From contig JBGTAR010000336.1 of assembly GCA_041749815.1 (NCBI GenBank), forward strand, positions 1-6,598: DNA of 6,598 nt, in the 5' to 3' direction. Source of the DNA: JAJTZA01 sp041749815. GTDB lineage: Bacteria; Verrucomicrobiota; Verrucomicrobiia; Chthoniobacterales; Terrimicrobiaceae. The position numbers and the translations under genes are program-made. Positions 5,202-6,598 of the stretch are shown piece after piece. The notes beneath the pieces are model-generated. The model was given only the letters and a program-made list of their open reading frames with translations. It did not search any database and was not told the DNA's origin. Every line of letters begins with the position of its first letter. The stretch's first letter is position 1.

Positions 5202-6598
5202 ATGAAAGCGGGACTGGGACGCATCAGGCGGGTGCTTCCGATGTGGGCACTGGTTCTGGCGGGTGTTGTGGCAGGGATGACTCTGCTCTCAGGAGTGGGG
5301 CCTGCCAACGTGGTGGAAATTGAGGGACTGTCAGCCCAGCAACAAGCCCGTGCACGCAGTGCCCTGCGCCGTTATGATGTTCCTTTGACGCCCCCTGTTG
5401 ATAGGATCACAGCGGACGACGCAGCCTTTTATTTTCGTGAAGTCTTGTTGAAGGAGGGGTTTTCGGATGCAGCGGTTTCCTATGAGTTTTTGGGTGATCG
5501 CTTGATATTTCGAGTGGAGCAGGGGACACGACAAATCGTTGGAACGATTGCCGTGGAAGGGGGATCGGCGATGAGTTCCGAGACAAGCCGATCCATTGCG
5601 GAGGCAGCCCTTCGTCAGGAAACGCTCACGCCCTTTGGAAATATTCCTTTGTTTGAGCGTGCCACAAGGGTCGCCTCCGAGCGACTGGCCGCGGCATTTG
5701 CCCAGGAAGGGTTTCTTGAAGCGACCGTGAGCGTGGTGACCATACCGGGGCCTCGTCGGGTGAATCTGGCGTTTCTTGTGGATGAAGGACGACGTTTCAT
5801 GCTGCGGGACGTGAAGGTTTTGGGGGAGGGGATTGCCCCGGAAGTTGTGGCGTCTCTCCGCGAAATCGTTGGGACCCCCTACCGTGCGGGTGATGAGCTT
5901 TTGCTGCGGGGCCGCCTTTCGGATGCCCTCAGAAACGCAGGACATTTTCAACCCCAACTCAGCTTTCAGGTGGAACGCGGGGATGATGCCACAATCACGA
6001 TCGTTCTCGAAGCAGATCCGGGTCCTGTTTTCCATATTGGGCGGATCCATGTGCAGGGAAATGGCACGGTCACCGAAAACACCTTTCTTCGACGACTCGG
6101 AGTGAAGCCGGGGGCCCGGTATAATGGCAAAGCCTTCGATAAGGCCCTTAGTCGCTTGTGGGAAACCTCCGCCTTCGAAAACATTGAGCCGGTGTTTGAA
6201 CCAAGAACTGATGGCACTTTGGATATCGAATTTAAAATCCAAGAGGCCCCCGCCAAACAAATCTCAACCACTGTCGGTTATGGCCAATGGGATCAGGGCT
6301 TTGTGGGAGTCAGCTATTCGGACCGGAATTTTTTGGGCTCACTCAATCGCTTTTCTTTGGATGGCTTTTATTCAACAAAAAGTTATGGCCTCATCGCGAC
6401 CCTCAGCGATCCCTGGTTGTTTTCCAGTGATGTGACAGGGACCTCCCGCGCCTTTTACGCAAGGCGCGAAACACCGGCTTATCAATCCACGATTTATGGT
6501 GGAGCCCTCCTCCTGGAAAAAACTTTTGATTTGCGGAATCAAACCGGCTGGAGCGCTGGTGTGGAATGGAGGGACACATCAAACTCCACCGTCTTTGC
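5202..6598 (+). CDS. Omp85-family outer-membrane assembly protein (TamA/BamA-like), 3' end cut by window
   Basis: The frame is open to the window end, giving 465 visible residues. A signal peptide covers about 1-35 (basic LGRIRR, hydrophobic WALVLAGVVAGMTLL, likely cut after GPA). Repeated beta-alpha-alpha-beta-beta units then suggest four POTRA domains: about 37-107 (ends LIFRVEQG), 112-196 (ends VNLAFLVDEG), 199-274 (ends TITIVLEADPG) and 277-349 (ends DIEFKIQEAP). The third and fourth contain the usual FMLRDVKVLG and FHIGRIHVQGNG strands. The beta-barrel begins near 351 with TTVGYGQWDQGFVGVSYSDR and NFLGSLNRFSLDG, strongly typical of BamA/TamA barrels. The protein should sit in the outer membrane with POTRAs in the periplasm, probably contacting the TamB-like protein. 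The upstream TGA (5196-5198) is directly followed by GTG (5199) and ATG (5202) in the same frame, with no Shine-Dalgarno, so translational coupling is likely. Four POTRAs lie between TamA (three) and BamA (five), so I call it Omp85 and not a specific orthologue. Confidence 0.9.
   Translation, partial: MKAGLGRIRRVLPMWALVLAGVVAGMTLLSGVGPANVVEIEGLSAQQQARARSALRRYDVPLTPPVDRITADDAAFYFREVLLKEGFSDAAVSYEFLGDRLIFRVEQGTRQIVGTIAVEGGSAMSSETSRSIAEAALRQETLTPFGNIPLFERATRVASERLAAAFAQEGFLEATVSVVTIPGPRRVNLAFLVDEGRRFMLRDVKVLGEGIAPEVVASLREIVGTPYRAGDELLLRGRLSDALRNAGHFQPQLSFQVERGDDATITIVLEADPGPVFHIGRIHVQGNGTVTENTFLRRLGVKPGARYNGKAFDKALSRLWETSAFENIEPVFEPRTDGTLDIEFKIQEAPAKQISTTVGYGQWDQGFVGVSYSDRNFLGSLNRFSLDGFYSTKSYGLIATLSDPWLFSSDVTGTSRAFYARRETPAYQSTIYGGALLLEKTFDLRNQTGWSAGVEWRDTSNSTVF

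Noticed and set aside
5331..6260. 309-codon open frame on the minus strand
   Set aside because: It lies antisense over the Omp85 gene, whose plus-strand translation has clear POTRA and barrel sequence. The minus-strand product is low-complexity and matches no family I recognise.

Overview
The window reads as chromosomal DNA from a Gram-negative (diderm) bacterium. GC content looks moderately high, by eye a little under 60%. The evidence for two membranes is a TamB-like protein followed by an Omp85/BamA-type outer-membrane assembly protein. The GbsR/MarR-type regulator beside a DCC (DUF393) protein, and the style of the GC-rich intergenic repeat, remind me of Verrucomicrobiota. That placement is an inference and not proven by any marker gene here.

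Left part, minus strand (1-1322): a small leftward cluster of three genes. A 176-residue GbsR/MarR-family regulator (792-1322) is followed by a small three-helix membrane protein (282-731) and a DCC-family thioredoxin-like protein with a CxxC motif (1-336, cut by the window edge). Two near-identical 18-bp operator-like palindromes lie directly in front of the regulator (1326-1343) and in front of the membrane protein (755-772). They make a coherent picture of a regulator controlling itself and the two downstream genes. The membrane/DCC junction is odd. The DCC frame has no ATG, GTG or TTG start and begins best at ATT (334-336), which has a well-placed ribosome binding site. Changing one base (334) would restore both an ATG for the DCC gene and a TGA for the membrane gene as a classic ATGA overlap.

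Middle (1323-1715): a divergent intergenic region of about 390 bp. It holds the regulator's promoter/operator and then a composite repeat (1427-1613). The repeat consists of two direct copies of about 65 bp flanking an inverted segment that can fold into a 17-bp stem. No gene is supported there.

Right part, plus strand (1716-6598): a tamB-like gene (1716-5198, 1160 residues) with an N-terminal membrane anchor and a C-terminal TamB/DUF490 region. It is followed without a gap by an Omp85/TamA/BamA-like gene (5202 to beyond the window end). That gene has a signal peptide, apparently four POTRA domains and the start of a beta-barrel. The two share a reading frame, are separated by a single TGA, and probably form a translationally coupled envelope-biogenesis operon. 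The order, tamB before the Omp85 gene, is the reverse of enterobacterial tamA-tamB.
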